DNA of 64,000 bases from contig NZ_JPZL01000005.1 of NCBI RefSeq assembly GCF_000759345.1, forward strand, positions 16,361 through 80,360, in the 5' to 3' direction. Every line of letters begins with the position of its first letter. Position 1 is the stretch's first letter. A model generated the notes under the pieces. That model saw only the letters and a list, made by a program, of their open reading frames with translations, did no database searches and was not told the DNA's origin. Position numbers and translations under genes: made by a program. Below, one piece after another: positions 43,601-53,491 of this stretch. Source of the DNA: Litchfieldella xinjiangensis (GTDB taxonomy: Bacteria; Pseudomonadota; Gammaproteobacteria; Pseudomonadales; Halomonadaceae).

Positions 43601-44325
43601 TTGCGTTCCAGCCAACCGACAAAATGATCCCACTGGCGGCTTTCGAGCTCCTGCGGCTCGCCGCCTTCCAGCGTCCCTTGGGTCAGGAGTTCGCCATCCG
43701 GGTCGATCAGCACCGCCTTGTTGCCAATCCACCAGTCGAAGCCGTAGCGGCTTTTCTTGCCACGACCGGAAGCCCTCATGACGTGCGTCAGGGCGAAGTC
43801 CTGGCCGGAGCGGTTGATCAGGCTGGTCTTGCCAGCGTTCTCGACGCCCATGACCAGATACCAGGGCAACTTGTAGCGAGCGCCATGGCCGCCGCCTAGA
43901 CTAGACGTCAGTTCAGCCAGGGCATCATCCAGCGTCGCTTCCTGGCGCTCGATTTCGGCTTGGGCCGGGTCGAGTTGCAGCCGCTCGGCATGCTGGCGCT
44001 CGGCATTCATCTCGCGCAAGCGACGCGCCAGGCGTACGCCCCAAACCACCGCCACCAGGGTGGCCAGCGCCAGCGTAGCCAAGAGGCGATTGAGCCAGGG
44101 GCCAAGCGGCCTTCCGCCTCCCAACTCCCACAGGGGCCCAAGCCACCAGATCGCCACCACCGTGGCCAATACCAGCAGTCCCCACAGCGCGACCGAGAGG
44201 CGTGAAGCCTGTTTAGCCACGCCCTGGGCCTTGTTACCGTGCGCCTTGGCCAGGTTGGCATTCGCTTGTGCGCGTGATGCGCCGGGTACGAATCGGCTCA
44301 GCGCCGCCTTGATTGCTCCCCACAT
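40663..44325 (-). CDS. tssM: TssM (IcmF/VasK), inner-membrane T6SS complex
   Basis: 1220 residues. Two membrane helices near the N-terminus (about 45-64 and 80-98), a cytoplasmic GTPase-like domain with Walker A GVENAGKTSL (~155-165), a third helix near residue 480 (ATVMACLFGGAVMVGGW), and a long periplasmic part that contacts TssJ. Domain order and length match the family. Joins with TssL and TssJ to form the envelope-spanning base. The gap to tssA upstream is about 98 bases with no gene. Confidence 0.95.
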   Translation of the reverse strand: MWGAIKAALSRFVPGASRAQANANLAKAHGNKAQGVAKQASRLSVALWGLLVLATVVAIWWLGPLWELGGGRPLGPWLNRLLATLALATLVAVVWGVRLARRLREMNAERQHAERLQLDPAQAEIERQEATLDDALAELTSSLGGGHGARYKLPWYLVMGVENAGKTSLINRSGQDFALTHVMRASGRGKKSRYGFDWWIGNKAVLIDPDGELLTQGTLEGGEPQELESRQWDHFVGWLERNRPQRPLDGVVLVLDLARLSDARVAVRKAYASLLRARLRELMERHAARLPVYVAFSKMDLLHGFDEFFRHYSRDARRAPLGFTFSPASLETPGQWEEEFATAFDALLERLNASLPTLLAECRDREERASVFRFVRQLAGLRDVLLGFLREALSNDRFSTAAMVRGTYFTSVYQQGVPEDPFVDAAARRYGMAESVQPAHRAARSALYFTEELFDKVIYPEAGLAGDNARATQRRRSLRRATVMACLFGGAVMVGGWSHFYQKNASALAAVEHKAAAYMATEPDELQSDDPTGYSLLEPLDRLRSATLEFGDYREHIPIIADMGLYQGRLVGRRVENAYLSVLEYHFLPSLMIGVMDDMNRAAPNSNDKLALLRILRMMSDASGRQPERVREYMADRWQRQFPQRGSVQERLLDHLDYALAYTNLEGLVAAGDEQAMLAMAPLRGSLVAAQEELSRQPMSERVYATLKAGSDRRRGATLDLRQGVGPAFSAVFMARNDDPAKIHIPSLLTRNGFEGYFLKEVDQSTELAMIDLWVLGQRDDIAFSEADNRQLRDALRERYIGDYHLTWRQALDNVELVPIPDIPQAVVVADTLLGASRPLDRLLGEVSTHTRLYPELPEGDDASRQALERSPRYRLASDIERHFAPLNDLLQARGSNPAALAEVKKAIGELRDYLRQIQGASDPGHAAFVQARDRLALSGGDPIHTLQRIAEEMPAPMDRMLSSLADQSWQLLMASAISHLERQWLDDVVAPYQAQLAGRYPLDPRATRDVALADFEAFFGPGGTLDSFYKDNLRPFIEAAPEQMQDANGYSLLSDHVLSAVQRGQRIREAYFGRDGMLDVAFSLEPVSLSPDKRRSVISVDGQLIEYAHHASQNVPMIWPNALRAGNESRVTLVPSTVNRSPRSLTRDGAWAWFRLLDEAEVIGASERDLELRFSVDGGVMRYRLQAEGGRNPFTRPLVAGFQLPTALYAQGVRHADDA

Positions 44326-44423
44326 CTGCCTATCCCTCGTCCCTGTTGCGTAGTGCCATATCGCCTGCGTCGTCGGCTGCGTATTTTTCTGCCATGTTGT
44401 GTGCCGTACCGTTCATGCCATTC

Positions 44424-45869
44424 TCAACTCTTGAGTGCCGTAGCCAGACGCGTCAAAAGCGCCGGCTCCCACTGTTCCAGTTCGATGGAAGAGACCGAGG
44501 CCCTGACCGCCTGATAATGTTGATGCGCCAACGCGTCGAACCCGGCGTCACGCAGCAGGTCTGCACTGGCCAATCGCCAGTAGGCGCTTTCGCGTGGAGA
44601 GCGTGCCGATGCAAGCCCTTGGTCGAGGCGCTTCAACGCGCCCTCCAAATGGCCTTCGGCGAGTTGCTCGCGAGCCTCGGAAAGCCCGGCCTGCCAGGGT
44701 TCCCCCCTCGTTGCAGCGCCTCCCTCCGATGCCGTCGTTGGCACGCTCTGAAGCCACGCCAGACTCGCGTCATCGATGAAGGGGGTGCCATCGTTGAAGG
44801 TCAGCCGTTGAATTCCATCAAGGCGGGCGACAAATCGCTCGGCTTCCTCCCGAATCGCGTCAGCACAACGTTCGTGGCCCAGATGGCGTGCCAGCACAGC
44901 GCTCAGGCGGTGCCCCTCTAGCCAGTAGGGACTAACGGCCAGGCTGTTTTCGATGCGTTTCCACAGGGCCAAGTCTCCACCGCGAGCTACTCCCTCGCGA
45001 TATTCGGCGGCGCGATCGGCCGATACCGGCGCGAGCTCGGTACGCGCACCATCGCGCGTGGCTGGTAATGCCTGAATGGCCTCCCAAACGGCATAGCGGC
45101 GCAGGCGGTATCCCAGCGCCTGACCGGGCGACTGTTCGCTGATGAAATCAGCCATCTTCAGCAGCGCCTGGCGGTTGCCGCGCTCGTTGCCTGCCTCGAG
45201 ACGGATTTCCGGCACCTTTGCGCGGGTGCTGGTAGAGTCCGTCGCTGCGCTATGCCCGGGGCTGCGCTGGGCCGTTGCGCCCTCGGCCGGCGCCGGCGAG
45301 TCGTCGGTAGATCTGGAGCGTGCCGCGTCAAGGACGCGACGCAATTCTATAAGCTCGTCACCGGGCAAGGTCTGCTCTCGCGCCAGCACGATCAAGGCGT
45401 CGAGTGACGCGCAGCAAGCGTCGTATTCGTCATCGGCTTCGCTGAAATCGAGGCCCCCGGCCAACGTTGCCGCACGCTGCACGAACTGTTGAAAGAGGCG
45501 CGGGCGCAGTTTGGCGCCCCGCGGCCCACTGAATGGGTAAGCGTCACCCCACCATTGCCCCAATGCTCCCGCCAGCAGGTGCAGCGACAAGGCAAAGCGC
45601 ACGCCGTTGCCACCGCGTTGCAAGCAGTGCAACAGGTGGCCCAGCACCTTGAGATCCTTGCCGGTGTCGCTCAACAGCCGTACGGCACGCATCTCGGCGC
45701 TGTCCCAATCGACCTCGCCGTGCTGCAGCGAGCCGATCTTCATCATCTCCTCATCCAGCCAGGCGTAATCGCTACTCTCATCGACCGGGTGCCCGACGCC
45801 ATGATGAGCGTCGGGGCCGGGCAAGGTGGCCAGTATTGGGGCAAGGTGCGCTTCAGATGTGATCTGCAT
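44424..45869 (-). CDS. tssA: TssA (ImpA/VasJ type), T6SS baseplate/sheath organiser
   Basis: 481 residues. The ImpA-type N-terminal domain is evident (PVDESSDYAWLDEEMMKIGSL, DWDSAEMRAVRLLSDTGKDLKVLGHL, QWWGDAYPFSGPRGAKLRPRLFQQF), then a variable linker (~190-225) and a VasJ-like C-terminal domain (GYRLRRYAVWEAIQALP). TssA proteins start sheath assembly and, in the longer type, stay at the distal end. Position after vasI and before tssM equals VCA0119 in V. cholerae. Confidence 0.92.
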   Translation of the reverse strand: MQITSEAHLAPILATLPGPDAHHGVGHPVDESSDYAWLDEEMMKIGSLQHGEVDWDSAEMRAVRLLSDTGKDLKVLGHLLHCLQRGGNGVRFALSLHLLAGALGQWWGDAYPFSGPRGAKLRPRLFQQFVQRAATLAGGLDFSEADDEYDACCASLDALIVLAREQTLPGDELIELRRVLDAARSRSTDDSPAPAEGATAQRSPGHSAATDSTSTRAKVPEIRLEAGNERGNRQALLKMADFISEQSPGQALGYRLRRYAVWEAIQALPATRDGARTELAPVSADRAAEYREGVARGGDLALWKRIENSLAVSPYWLEGHRLSAVLARHLGHERCADAIREEAERFVARLDGIQRLTFNDGTPFIDDASLAWLQSVPTTASEGGAATRGEPWQAGLSEAREQLAEGHLEGALKRLDQGLASARSPRESAYWRLASADLLRDAGFDALAHQHYQAVRASVSSIELEQWEPALLTRLATALKS

Positions 45870-45880
45870 GGTCTAACCCC

Positions 45881-46540
45881 TCACCAGCGACAGGCGTCGC
45901 GTAACGGGCGGAGCCGGTCGCGCAGCCCCGTCAGGCCGAAACGCAGCCCATCGAGCGTCGCCATGTCGCTGTGTAGCGTTAGCGTGGCGGTGTCCAACAG
46001 CGCGCGCAGCGTGGCGATGGCGGGCAGCCCACGCCCCCCTCCGATCACATGCCCCCCATCGCGAATACGCCACGTCTGCTCAAGTGAGCGCGATCCGGTG
46101 TCGAGCGTGAGTGAGACGAGAGTGGCCTCGACCGCCTGAGGCAGGTGCAGCTGGAAATGGGTAATGCTGTTCTCACAGGCCAGCACCAGTAATGGGCGTG
46201 GTGGCACGCTGCCTAATGCCGGCACACTCATGAACACATCGTCCTCGTGTTCACGCACCATGAGCCCCATGTCGTTTTTTTCGCGGCTGCGCTCCTGCTC
46301 CTCGATAGCGCGCCACAACGCCGGTGGCGTGGCATCCTCCTCCATGGAGACGTCGCCTTTGCTCATAAACACCGCGTCGTAGCAGGCCAGGCGATCGAGA
46401 CGTGACTCGTGCGCGATGCAAGCTTGCGCCGCATCCATACGCTCGTCGGCGTGAAGCGGTGTGCCCAGCGCGAACAGCAGGGCCAGGCTAATTCCGGGGA
46501 GGCGCGTACAAAGCGCATCAGGTACGTAGGTGAAACGCAT
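45881..46540 (-). CDS. vasI: VasI/TagO T6SS accessory protein
   Basis: 219 residues with a signal peptide (ISLALLFALGTPLHA) and the family signature near the start: ACIAHESRLDRLACYDAVF. The C-terminal domain is beta-rich (WRIRDGGHVIGGGRGLPAIATLRAL). Members are periplasmic or outer-membrane-associated accessory proteins whose exact role is not settled. ATG overlaps the vasH stop by one base (TGATG). Same position as VCA0118. Confidence 0.88.
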   Translation of the reverse strand: MRFTYVPDALCTRLPGISLALLFALGTPLHADERMDAAQACIAHESRLDRLACYDAVFMSKGDVSMEEDATPPALWRAIEEQERSREKNDMGLMVREHEDDVFMSVPALGSVPPRPLLVLACENSITHFQLHLPQAVEATLVSLTLDTGSRSLEQTWRIRDGGHVIGGGRGLPAIATLRALLDTATLTLHSDMATLDGLRFGLTGLRDRLRPLRDACRW

Positions 46541-48141
46541 CAGTTATCCAGTTCCAGCAGGCGGCACTTATGTGCCAGGGTCCGCTTGGGCAGGCCGAGA
46601 CTTTCAGCCGCCCGAGCACGATTGCCACCGAACGTTTGCAACCGCTGGCGAATCAGATCGGATTCGAAATCGCGCAGCGCCTGGCGCAGATCGTTAATTT
46701 GCTCGTGCTTTGCGGGCTGCTCGGGCTCCGCTCCCGGCACGTCTGCCTCGCTCGTCTCAGGCAGGGCGAAGGTATCGATATCCATCCCAGGGCGGGTCAC
46801 GGCGCAGGCGTAGTCGATCAGGTTCTTCAGCTCGCGTACGTTGCCAGGAAACGCACGGCCGCGAAGCTGACGCAGGGCCGTCGGGGTGATGCCCACCGAC
46901 TCGCGCATCTCACGGCGGCAGAAATCCGCAACAAAGGCCTCGGCCAGCTCTGGAATGTCATCGCAGCGCTCTCGCAGCGACGGCAGGCTGAGTGGGAATT
47001 GCCCCAACCGGTAATACAGGTCGGCACGAAAGCGCTGATCACGGATACGCTCGCGTAGAGGTTGGTGAGTCGCCGCTACCAGACGCAGGTCGGCGTAACG
47101 TTCCTCATTGGCGCCCAAGGGACGATAGACGCCACTCTCAAGTACCCGCAGCAGCTTGGCCTGCAACGCCAACGGCATATCGCCGATCTCATCGAGGAAC
47201 AGCGTGCCGCCGTCAGCTTGAGCAATCAGCCCCTCGCGCGCCTGCTCGGCGCCGGAAAAGGCCCCCTTGGCGTGGCCGAAGAGCTCCGATTCGAGAAGCG
47301 CCTCGGGAATCGCTGCACAATTGATCGCCATGAAAGGCGCCTCACTGCGAGAAGAGAGGCGATGAATGGCACGCGCCACGCAGTCCTTGCCGGTACCGGT
47401 TTCGCCCTGCAGCAATACGGCGAGCCGAGTTTCGGCGGCACGCACGATTTGTTGGCGCAGCCGCTGCATCGCCTCGGAACTGCCCAACAGGTCGCTGGCC
47501 AAACGTTGGGAAAGGGTCTGGCGACGTGCGCTATCATTGAGTTTATTGAGCGAGGCACGTAGCTCCGCCTCGCGTTGACGCTCACCCCGATGCCGGCGCA
47601 TACCCGCCCACAGCCGGCACAGCAGCGTTGTGAACGCCTGAAATGGGGGTGCATCGCAGAGCGTGCCCAGTGCCTTGGCCGGCGCAGCCATGGCGAGCAC
47701 CCCCAGCCATTCACGTTCGCCGTCGGCGGCCCGCAACGGATGCAATGCCAGCTGCCAAGCGCCGGGCAGCGCGGCGACTTGCGACTGGAAGTCGGGATGA
47801 TCGAGCCGCGAACGCGCCTCGGCCAGCGGCAGTACCAGAGACTGGCCCTGTCGGATGGCATGGGCATAAGGATGACGGAAGTCATCACAGTCCAGCCGCG
47901 TCTGGTCATCGTCGCAGCCCAACCAGCGGCCGCACTCTTCGAGATAAAGAATGCGCGCCCAGGCCGGGCCCGACGCTGCGGAAGATACCTGGGCGAGCCC
48001 CCGGATCAGCAACGCACTACTGCGGGCGCGCAGTTCGCGCGGGCAGCCACTCTCGACCAAGGTCAGTGCCGCAGACATACCAGCAAACAAAGCCAGTGAT
48101 GCGTCCTTGGTTATCAATGGGCCGACTGCCCGCACATTCAT
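46540..48141 (-). CDS. vasH: VasH, sigma-54-dependent T6SS activator
   Basis: 533 residues: an N-terminal GAF-like sensory region (~20-190), an AAA+ domain with Walker A GETGTGKD (~243), the sigma-54 contact loop GAFSGA (~291; the usual form is GAFTGA) and Walker [13 protein letters not shown], then a Fis-type helix-turn-helix at the end ([20 protein letters not shown]). It should activate RNA polymerase with sigma-54, in V. cholerae at hcp operons. No convincing -24/-12 site was found upstream of tssB by eye, so its targets may lie elsewhere with hcp. Confidence 0.93.
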   Translation of the reverse strand: MNVRAVGPLITKDASLALFAGMSAALTLVESGCPRELRARSSALLIRGLAQVSSAASGPAWARILYLEECGRWLGCDDDQTRLDCDDFRHPYAHAIRQGQSLVLPLAEARSRLDHPDFQSQVAALPGAWQLALHPLRAADGEREWLGVLAMAAPAKALGTLCDAPPFQAFTTLLCRLWAGMRRHRGERQREAELRASLNKLNDSARRQTLSQRLASDLLGSSEAMQRLRQQIVRAAETRLAVLLQGETGTGKDCVARAIHRLSSRSEAPFMAINCAAIPEALLESELFGHAKGAFSGAEQAREGLIAQADGGTLFLDEIGDMPLALQAKLLRVLESGVYRPLGANEERYADLRLVAATHQPLRERIRDQRFRADLYYRLGQFPLSLPSLRERCDDIPELAEAFVADFCRREMRESVGITPTALRQLRGRAFPGNVRELKNLIDYACAVTRPGMDIDTFALPETSEADVPGAEPEQPAKHEQINDLRQALRDFESDLIRQRLQTFGGNRARAAESLGLPKRTLAHKCRLLELDN

Positions 48142-48143
48142 GG

Positions 48144-50753
48144 CTAGTCCACCTCAGCAGTGAAGACGCCGCGTTCGGCGTCGACACCCAGCGCCACACG
48201 ATTCACCGTTTCACGCCGCGCCAAGCGTTCGAGGAGCGCGTGGGATAACGGCGGCAGCAACTCACCCTCGATAACCGATTCCAGCATACGGGCGCCGTTC
48301 TCGCTGCGTGTGGCACGCTCGCAGATCGCATCACGGAGTGCATCATCGAGTGTGACATCGGCCTGACGGTGGCGCGTGCGGATACGCTCGGCCAGGGTGT
48401 CGAGCTTGACGCTGACGATGTCGCGCAAGGTGTCGCTGGCCAACGGGAAGTAAGGCACCACCTCCATACGTGCCAGCAGGGCTGGTTTGAAGAAACCGGC
48501 AAGAACGGGATACAGTGCCTCATCCAGGGCCTTAGGATGGCCGGCGTGGGCAACGATCGCCTCGTAGCCGAGATTCGAGGTAAGGAAGAAGACGACGTTC
48601 TTGCAATCGATCACGCGCCCTTCACCATCGGCCAGCTCGCCCTTGTCGAAGGCCTGGTAGAACAGGTTGAGCACGTCCGGATGGGCCTTTTCCACTTCAT
48701 CCAGCAGCACTACCGAATAGGGTCGCTGTCGAATCGCCTCGGTCAGCAGCCCCCCCTCGCCAAAGCCCACGTACCCCGGCGGCGAACCGATCAGCCGCGA
48801 GACGGTGTGCTTTTCCTGATACTCCGACATGTTGATGGTGGTCAGGAACTGGCGACCGCCATACAGCCGCTCGGCTATCTGCACCACGGTTTCGGTCTTG
48901 CCCACACCACTTGGGCCCACCAACAGGAATGCACCGAGGGGACGTCCGGGGCGACGCAGATCAGCACGCGCCGTAAGCAGGTGGCGGTGTACTCGCTCGA
49001 TGGCAGTATCCTGCCCCTGTATCAGGCGCGAGAGATGCGCGGGCAATTCGGTGAGGCGCGTCACTTCATCACTGGTCATGCGCTCGACCGGCACGCCGGT
49101 CCAATCGCCGATGACCTGAGCGATCTGCGCCTCTTCGACACTGGCATTGACCAGTGCAAACTCCTGCTGCAACTCGGCCAAGCGCGCCTCATGTTCAGTC
49201 AGGGCCGCCAGGTGCGCCTCCTGCTCGGCCACCTCCTCGTCGTCGAGCAGCGTCCGATGCAGTTCAAGAATGGCATCGACGCATCGCCGTTGTTGCTGCC
49301 AGGCCACTTCCAGCGCCGTGACCTCCTGCTCGAGCCGGGTCAGCCTGGCATCCAGCTCAGCGTCGCGAGTGGCATCCGGACGCCGGCCAAGCAGACGTTC
49401 ACGATCGAGTTGCTCACGCTCGCGGGTGGCTGCCAGGTGGTCGCTCTTCAGATGGCTCAGCCGGCGTGGCGGCGTCTCGAGTGTCTGGGAAAGTCGCGCG
49501 CAGGCGGTGTCGAGCACATCGATCGCCTTGTCGGGGAGCTGTCGGCCGGCCAGATAGCGCGCCGAGAGCTCGGCGGCGGCGCGCAGGCCGCTATCGCCCA
49601 CCAATACGTTGTGCGCCTTTTCGTAGACGTCGCGTAGTCCGCGCAGAATCACCAGCGCCTGCTCGACACTGGGCTCGTCCAGTGCCACCGGCTGGAAACG
49701 CCGCGACAGCGCAGGATCCTTCTCGAAGTATTTCTTGTACTCGCGCCAAGTCGTCGCCGCGATTGTGCGCAGCTCGCCACGCGCCAGGGCCGGCTTGAGC
49801 AGATTGGCAGCATCGCCGCCGCCCTCCTGATTGCCAGCACCAATCAGGGTATGGGCTTCGTCTATGAACAGCAGAATCGGCTTGGGGGCCGACTTGACCT
49901 CATCGATCACCGCCTTGAGCCGCTTCTCGAACTCGCCCTTCACTGCGGCACCGGCTTGCAACGCTCCCAGGTCGAGGCTCATGAGCTCGACATCGACCAG
50001 CGCCGTCGGCACTCGGCCTTCGACGATGCGTGCCGCCAGCCCCTCGACCACGGCACTTTTACCCACGCCCGCGTCACCCACGACGATGGGGTTGTTCTTG
50101 CGCCGGCGCCCGAGAATATCGAGCATCTGATCGATCTCCGGGTCACGACATAGCACCGGGTCGAGCTCGCCCCACCGTGCCTGCTCGGTCAGTGAGGTGG
50201 CAAACCGCGCCAGGGCGCTATCATCGTGGCTCGACTGTGCACGACGCGGCCGGTCGCTGGCGTTGGTGTCTTGCGGCGCCTCGGCAGAATCCGCCGTCAA
50301 CCGCTCGACATCGCGACGCAGGGCTTCCCGGTTGATATCGGACAGCAATGCCGCACTGCGAGGCCCCAGATAACGGAAGGTGTTGTGCAGCAGCGCCGTG
50401 AAAATCATGCCGCTGCGCAGTTCGGCGTGACCGAATTCGGTGGTTGCCAGCAGCCAGCCATCCTGCAGCAGTTCGATCAGCAGCGGAGAGAAACTCGGCG
50501 TCACGACCCCCAAGTCGCGGGACGGCAGGGACTCGTCGGCGAGACGTGCACGCAATTCACCCGCCTCGATGGCCTCATGCGCCAATAAGCAGCGTACATC
50601 GCACAACGGCTGGTCGACCAGCGCCTGCAACAGGTGGGAGGCGGTCACCTCAGATGCCTGTTGTTCTGCGCACAGCGCAGCGGCTTGTTCGAGACCTTGA
50701 CGAGCAAAAGCGTTGAGACGACCGATAAGGGCCGGAAGCTCTACCCTAAGCAT
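48144..50753 (-). CDS. clpV: ClpV (TssH), AAA+ sheath-recycling ATPase
   Basis: 869 residues. ClpN-type N-terminal repeats ([25 protein letters not shown]), two AAA+ modules with Walker [10 protein letters not shown] (~224) and GPSGVGKTE (~609), a coiled middle domain (~400-520) and the arginine-rich end. It recognises the TssC N-terminus of contracted sheaths and unfolds them for reuse. AGGAG lies before the ATG. Between tssL and vasH as in the VAS locus. Confidence 0.95.
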   Translation of the reverse strand: MLRVELPALIGRLNAFARQGLEQAAALCAEQQASEVTASHLLQALVDQPLCDVRCLLAHEAIEAGELRARLADESLPSRDLGVVTPSFSPLLIELLQDGWLLATTEFGHAELRSGMIFTALLHNTFRYLGPRSAALLSDINREALRRDVERLTADSAEAPQDTNASDRPRRAQSSHDDSALARFATSLTEQARWGELDPVLCRDPEIDQMLDILGRRRKNNPIVVGDAGVGKSAVVEGLAARIVEGRVPTALVDVELMSLDLGALQAGAAVKGEFEKRLKAVIDEVKSAPKPILLFIDEAHTLIGAGNQEGGGDAANLLKPALARGELRTIAATTWREYKKYFEKDPALSRRFQPVALDEPSVEQALVILRGLRDVYEKAHNVLVGDSGLRAAAELSARYLAGRQLPDKAIDVLDTACARLSQTLETPPRRLSHLKSDHLAATREREQLDRERLLGRRPDATRDAELDARLTRLEQEVTALEVAWQQQRRCVDAILELHRTLLDDEEVAEQEAHLAALTEHEARLAELQQEFALVNASVEEAQIAQVIGDWTGVPVERMTSDEVTRLTELPAHLSRLIQGQDTAIERVHRHLLTARADLRRPGRPLGAFLLVGPSGVGKTETVVQIAERLYGGRQFLTTINMSEYQEKHTVSRLIGSPPGYVGFGEGGLLTEAIRQRPYSVVLLDEVEKAHPDVLNLFYQAFDKGELADGEGRVIDCKNVVFFLTSNLGYEAIVAHAGHPKALDEALYPVLAGFFKPALLARMEVVPYFPLASDTLRDIVSVKLDTLAERIRTRHRQADVTLDDALRDAICERATRSENGARMLESVIEGELLPPLSHALLERLARRETVNRVALGVDAERGVFTAEVD

Positions 50754-50762
50754 AGGGTTCTC

Positions 50763-51614
50763 CTATCGAAAAATCTGATCGAGCAGCGCACTGACCTGAG
50801 CAGCCTGCTGTCCGAGGGTCCAGTTCAACGCGACGTAGACGCCTGCCATGGTGGCCCCGAAGAGGGCGAGCACTGCCCAAACCGGCAGCCCCTGCCCTCG
50901 GCGGCGATGCCCCTTGACCACGTTGCCCAGCGGCTGGGTCAGGTTTTCTTCGGGCGGCTCACCGAGCGCTGCGAGCTGGTCGCCCAAGGCACGTACCACC
51001 TGTTCGTACTCTTCGCGTCCCTGCGGCATCACCTTGTAGCGGCCCTCGAAACCGAGGCACAGGCACAGATAGATGAAGGCCAGCATGTCGCGGTAGCGCT
51101 GGGGCTCCTGCTGTAGCCGGGCGAGAATCGAAAAGACTTTCTCGCCGCCCCAGGTTTCGTTGTGGAAACGCGTCAGCAGCGAGTGTTCGGCCCAGGCGCT
51201 CTGCTGTCCCCAGGGCGCGCCCATCACCGCTTCGTCGATGAACGAACACAGCACATAGCGATAGGCCAGCAGCGTGGGGCGGTCGTACCCTTGCTCGGTG
51301 AGCTCGATCTCGATAGCCGAGACTTCGTCGACCACCTGCCGATAGAGGCGTTCGATATCGTGCATGCTGTCGAGCTGACGCACGCGCAAAACCATGCCGA
51401 GCAGTGAACTGGCGGCATCCACCAGCGGGTTGAGGTTGTGGCCACGCAGACGGAACCAGTAGTCCTCGTCGGCATCCAGGTGGCCGACATGACTGTGAAG
51501 CAGACGTTCCAGACCGCGCTCGTCGATGCGGTCTTCGTGGCGCGTCGGCTCGCGAAGACCCACAGTACGGGGGCCAGCGGGGGCGTCGTCATAGGGGACA
51601 GCGATATCGTTCAT
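50763..51614 (-). CDS. tssL: TssL (DotU), inner-membrane T6SS complex
   Basis: 283 residues. The cytoplasmic hook domain shows family motifs (RYVLCSFIDEAVMGAPWGQQSAW, WGGEKVFSILARLQQEPQRYRDMLAFIYLCLCLGFEGRYKV), and a single membrane helix lies at about 238-262 (VWAVLALFGATMAGVYVAL). No peptidoglycan-binding OmpA domain is fused, so anchoring must come from elsewhere. It pairs with TssM. Confidence 0.94.
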   Translation of the reverse strand: MNDIAVPYDDAPAGPRTVGLREPTRHEDRIDERGLERLLHSHVGHLDADEDYWFRLRGHNLNPLVDAASSLLGMVLRVRQLDSMHDIERLYRQVVDEVSAIEIELTEQGYDRPTLLAYRYVLCSFIDEAVMGAPWGQQSAWAEHSLLTRFHNETWGGEKVFSILARLQQEPQRYRDMLAFIYLCLCLGFEGRYKVMPQGREEYEQVVRALGDQLAALGEPPEENLTQPLGNVVKGHRRRGQGLPVWAVLALFGATMAGVYVALNWTLGQQAAQVSALLDQIFR

Positions 51615-51617
51615 GGC

Positions 51618-52952
51618 TTAGCTCCTGATCGCCCAGAACTGCAATTCCAGACCGGGGAAATCCCCCGCCACATGGAACGCGAAGCCGCTGGCTCCGCTGA
51701 GCATGCTCCAGGCCTGGCTCTGGCGGTCGAGCTGGAAGTAGCTGTATCCGGCATGGTAGGGAAGCTCGCGCGGAGCCACCGGTAACGGCTCCAACGGCAC
51801 CCCCGGCAGCTGAAGGCTGATGAGGTCGCGGATGCGCTCGACACTCGCCACCTTGGTCTGCTGCAGGAAAAGCTTGCGCAGACGCTCGTTTGGCATGTCG
51901 GCACGTACCGCCAGGATGAAGTCGGCACTATCGAGCAGCCCCGTATCGGCCAGCGGCGCCACCAGCAGGCCATAACGACGCGATTGCAAAGGTATGGCCA
52001 GGGCGCGCGGTTCGAGTACCGTCGATAAGGCCTGACGTAAGCGCTGCATCAGCGGCCGGAAGGCACGCTCGGGATGGTCGTGGTCATAAGCCGGCGTTTC
52101 CGGGGCCAGCCGCGACTCGTCGGTGAACGTGGCGAGTTCGCAGGCGGTATCGAGCATCGCTTCATAGAGCCGCTCGGGGGCCAGTTGGCCGAGCCGTGCC
52201 AGGTGCTGGAAGCGCGGCTGGGCACGGTTGAGCAACTGCAGCAACATGAAGTCGGACACATCGGCGACACCGGCCTGATGTGGCGTGGAAAGACGCTGCG
52301 CGATGTTGCGTGCACGCTCCCGCATTAGCCCGGCCATCTCGCCGACGAAGCGCTGCAGCGCGGGCGCAGCCTGAACGTTGAGCAACGTGGGGATGAATGT
52401 CTCGTCGAGGATCAAGCTGCCATCCGGGCGACGCTCGACGATACGCGCCACCGTAAGGCACGCATAGGCACTGCGGTCGTCGCGCTCGAGCAGCAGTCGA
52501 GGAGTCACTCGGGCCAGGTCGAGCTCGGTGCTGTCACCTTCGCGGGAATGCAGGTCACGCACCGAGCGTTGTTCGAGTCGATAGCGTGACGGAAGCGCCT
52601 CCCCCGGCCAGCGAACTTCGCCCACGGCATCGGTGGTCAGGGGCAGACCGAGATAGACGATCTGGTTGGTTAGTCCCGCATCATCGATTTCCAGCGGTGT
52701 CGGCTCGACATCGTCATCGGGCATCTGAAACACCGTCCCATCAGGCATCACACCGCTGGCTCGGCTGATGGCGACGCGTCCGAAACTCAGAAACTCGGCA
52801 ATGAGCTCCAGCGTCAGAAAGCCGTAAAGATAGTGGCTGACTCCACGCAAACGAGTATCGATCAACCCTTCGAGACTGCGCTGTTGCTGTTGGAAGTGCT
52901 GCGGTTTGATGAACAGCCCTTCACTCCACACCACGCGGTTGCGACTGGCCAT
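51618..52952 (-). CDS. tssK: TssK, T6SS baseplate-membrane adaptor
   Basis: 444 residues, normal length. Start region VVWSEGLFIKPQHFQQQQRSLE is the hallmark of TssK, as is LIVAPLADTGLL-type text near residue 330 and the C-terminal receptor-binding-like domain (HAGYSYFQLDRQS). The trimer links the baseplate to the TssJLM complex. The ATG overlaps the tssJ stop by one base. Confidence 0.94.
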   Translation of the reverse strand: MASRNRVVWSEGLFIKPQHFQQQQRSLEGLIDTRLRGVSHYLYGFLTLELIAEFLSFGRVAISRASGVMPDGTVFQMPDDDVEPTPLEIDDAGLTNQIVYLGLPLTTDAVGEVRWPGEALPSRYRLEQRSVRDLHSREGDSTELDLARVTPRLLLERDDRSAYACLTVARIVERRPDGSLILDETFIPTLLNVQAAPALQRFVGEMAGLMRERARNIAQRLSTPHQAGVADVSDFMLLQLLNRAQPRFQHLARLGQLAPERLYEAMLDTACELATFTDESRLAPETPAYDHDHPERAFRPLMQRLRQALSTVLEPRALAIPLQSRRYGLLVAPLADTGLLDSADFILAVRADMPNERLRKLFLQQTKVASVERIRDLISLQLPGVPLEPLPVAPRELPYHAGYSYFQLDRQSQAWSMLSGASGFAFHVAGDFPGLELQFWAIRS

Positions 52953-53491
52953 CAGTCTTCCGCCCTCAGTTCGGCTTCGAATTCGCGCAGGTGAACCAGC
53001 AGGTGGTAATGTTCACCTCGCGATTGCACTTTTACGATCTTCTTCCACTCGGCGCGCTCAGGGTTGCCGTAGAAGGCGATGAGGCCGATATAGCGTGTCT
53101 CTTCATCGATTTCGAACGGCTCGTAGAACTTCCACTGTCCGGGTAGCAGGGTGAAGTCATCGTGTGTCAGGTAATTAGTACCCAACGCTGCCTCGAGGTC
53201 ATCGCGAAGTTGGCCCAGGTCAGCTGCCATCAGCATCGAGTCGTCCTTGAGCTGCAGGACCTGGAAGCGCAAGGGCGTCCCTTCACCTTCCACGTTGGGG
53301 TTGACGTTCTGCTCGGCAAGCATCGCCATATCGACGCGTGTAGGTCGATCTTCTGGATAGCCGACGGGAATCGACGGGTCGCGCATGACCTGCCAGGTCT
53401 TGCCGGCCGCTTCTCGCGTTGAGGCGCACCCGCTCAACAGTAACGCCACCATCAATACGGCGAGCCAGACCAAGGAGGGAGAACGGTTCAT
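52952..53491 (-). CDS. tssJ: TssJ (SciN), T6SS outer-membrane lipoprotein
   Basis: 179 residues with a lipoprotein signal (VLMVALLLSGCAS; lipidated Cys 22). The mature part has the TssJ beta-sandwich motifs (GTPLRFQVLQLKDDSMLMAA and the ...YIGLIAFYGNPERAEWKKIV segment). It holds the membrane complex to the outer membrane through TssM. ATG overlaps the tagH stop (ATGA). Confidence 0.93.
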   Translation of the reverse strand: MNRSPSLVWLAVLMVALLLSGCASTREAAGKTWQVMRDPSIPVGYPEDRPTRVDMAMLAEQNVNPNVEGEGTPLRFQVLQLKDDSMLMAADLGQLRDDLEAALGTNYLTHDDFTLLPGQWKFYEPFEIDEETRYIGLIAFYGNPERAEWKKIVKVQSRGEHYHLLVHLREFEAELRAED

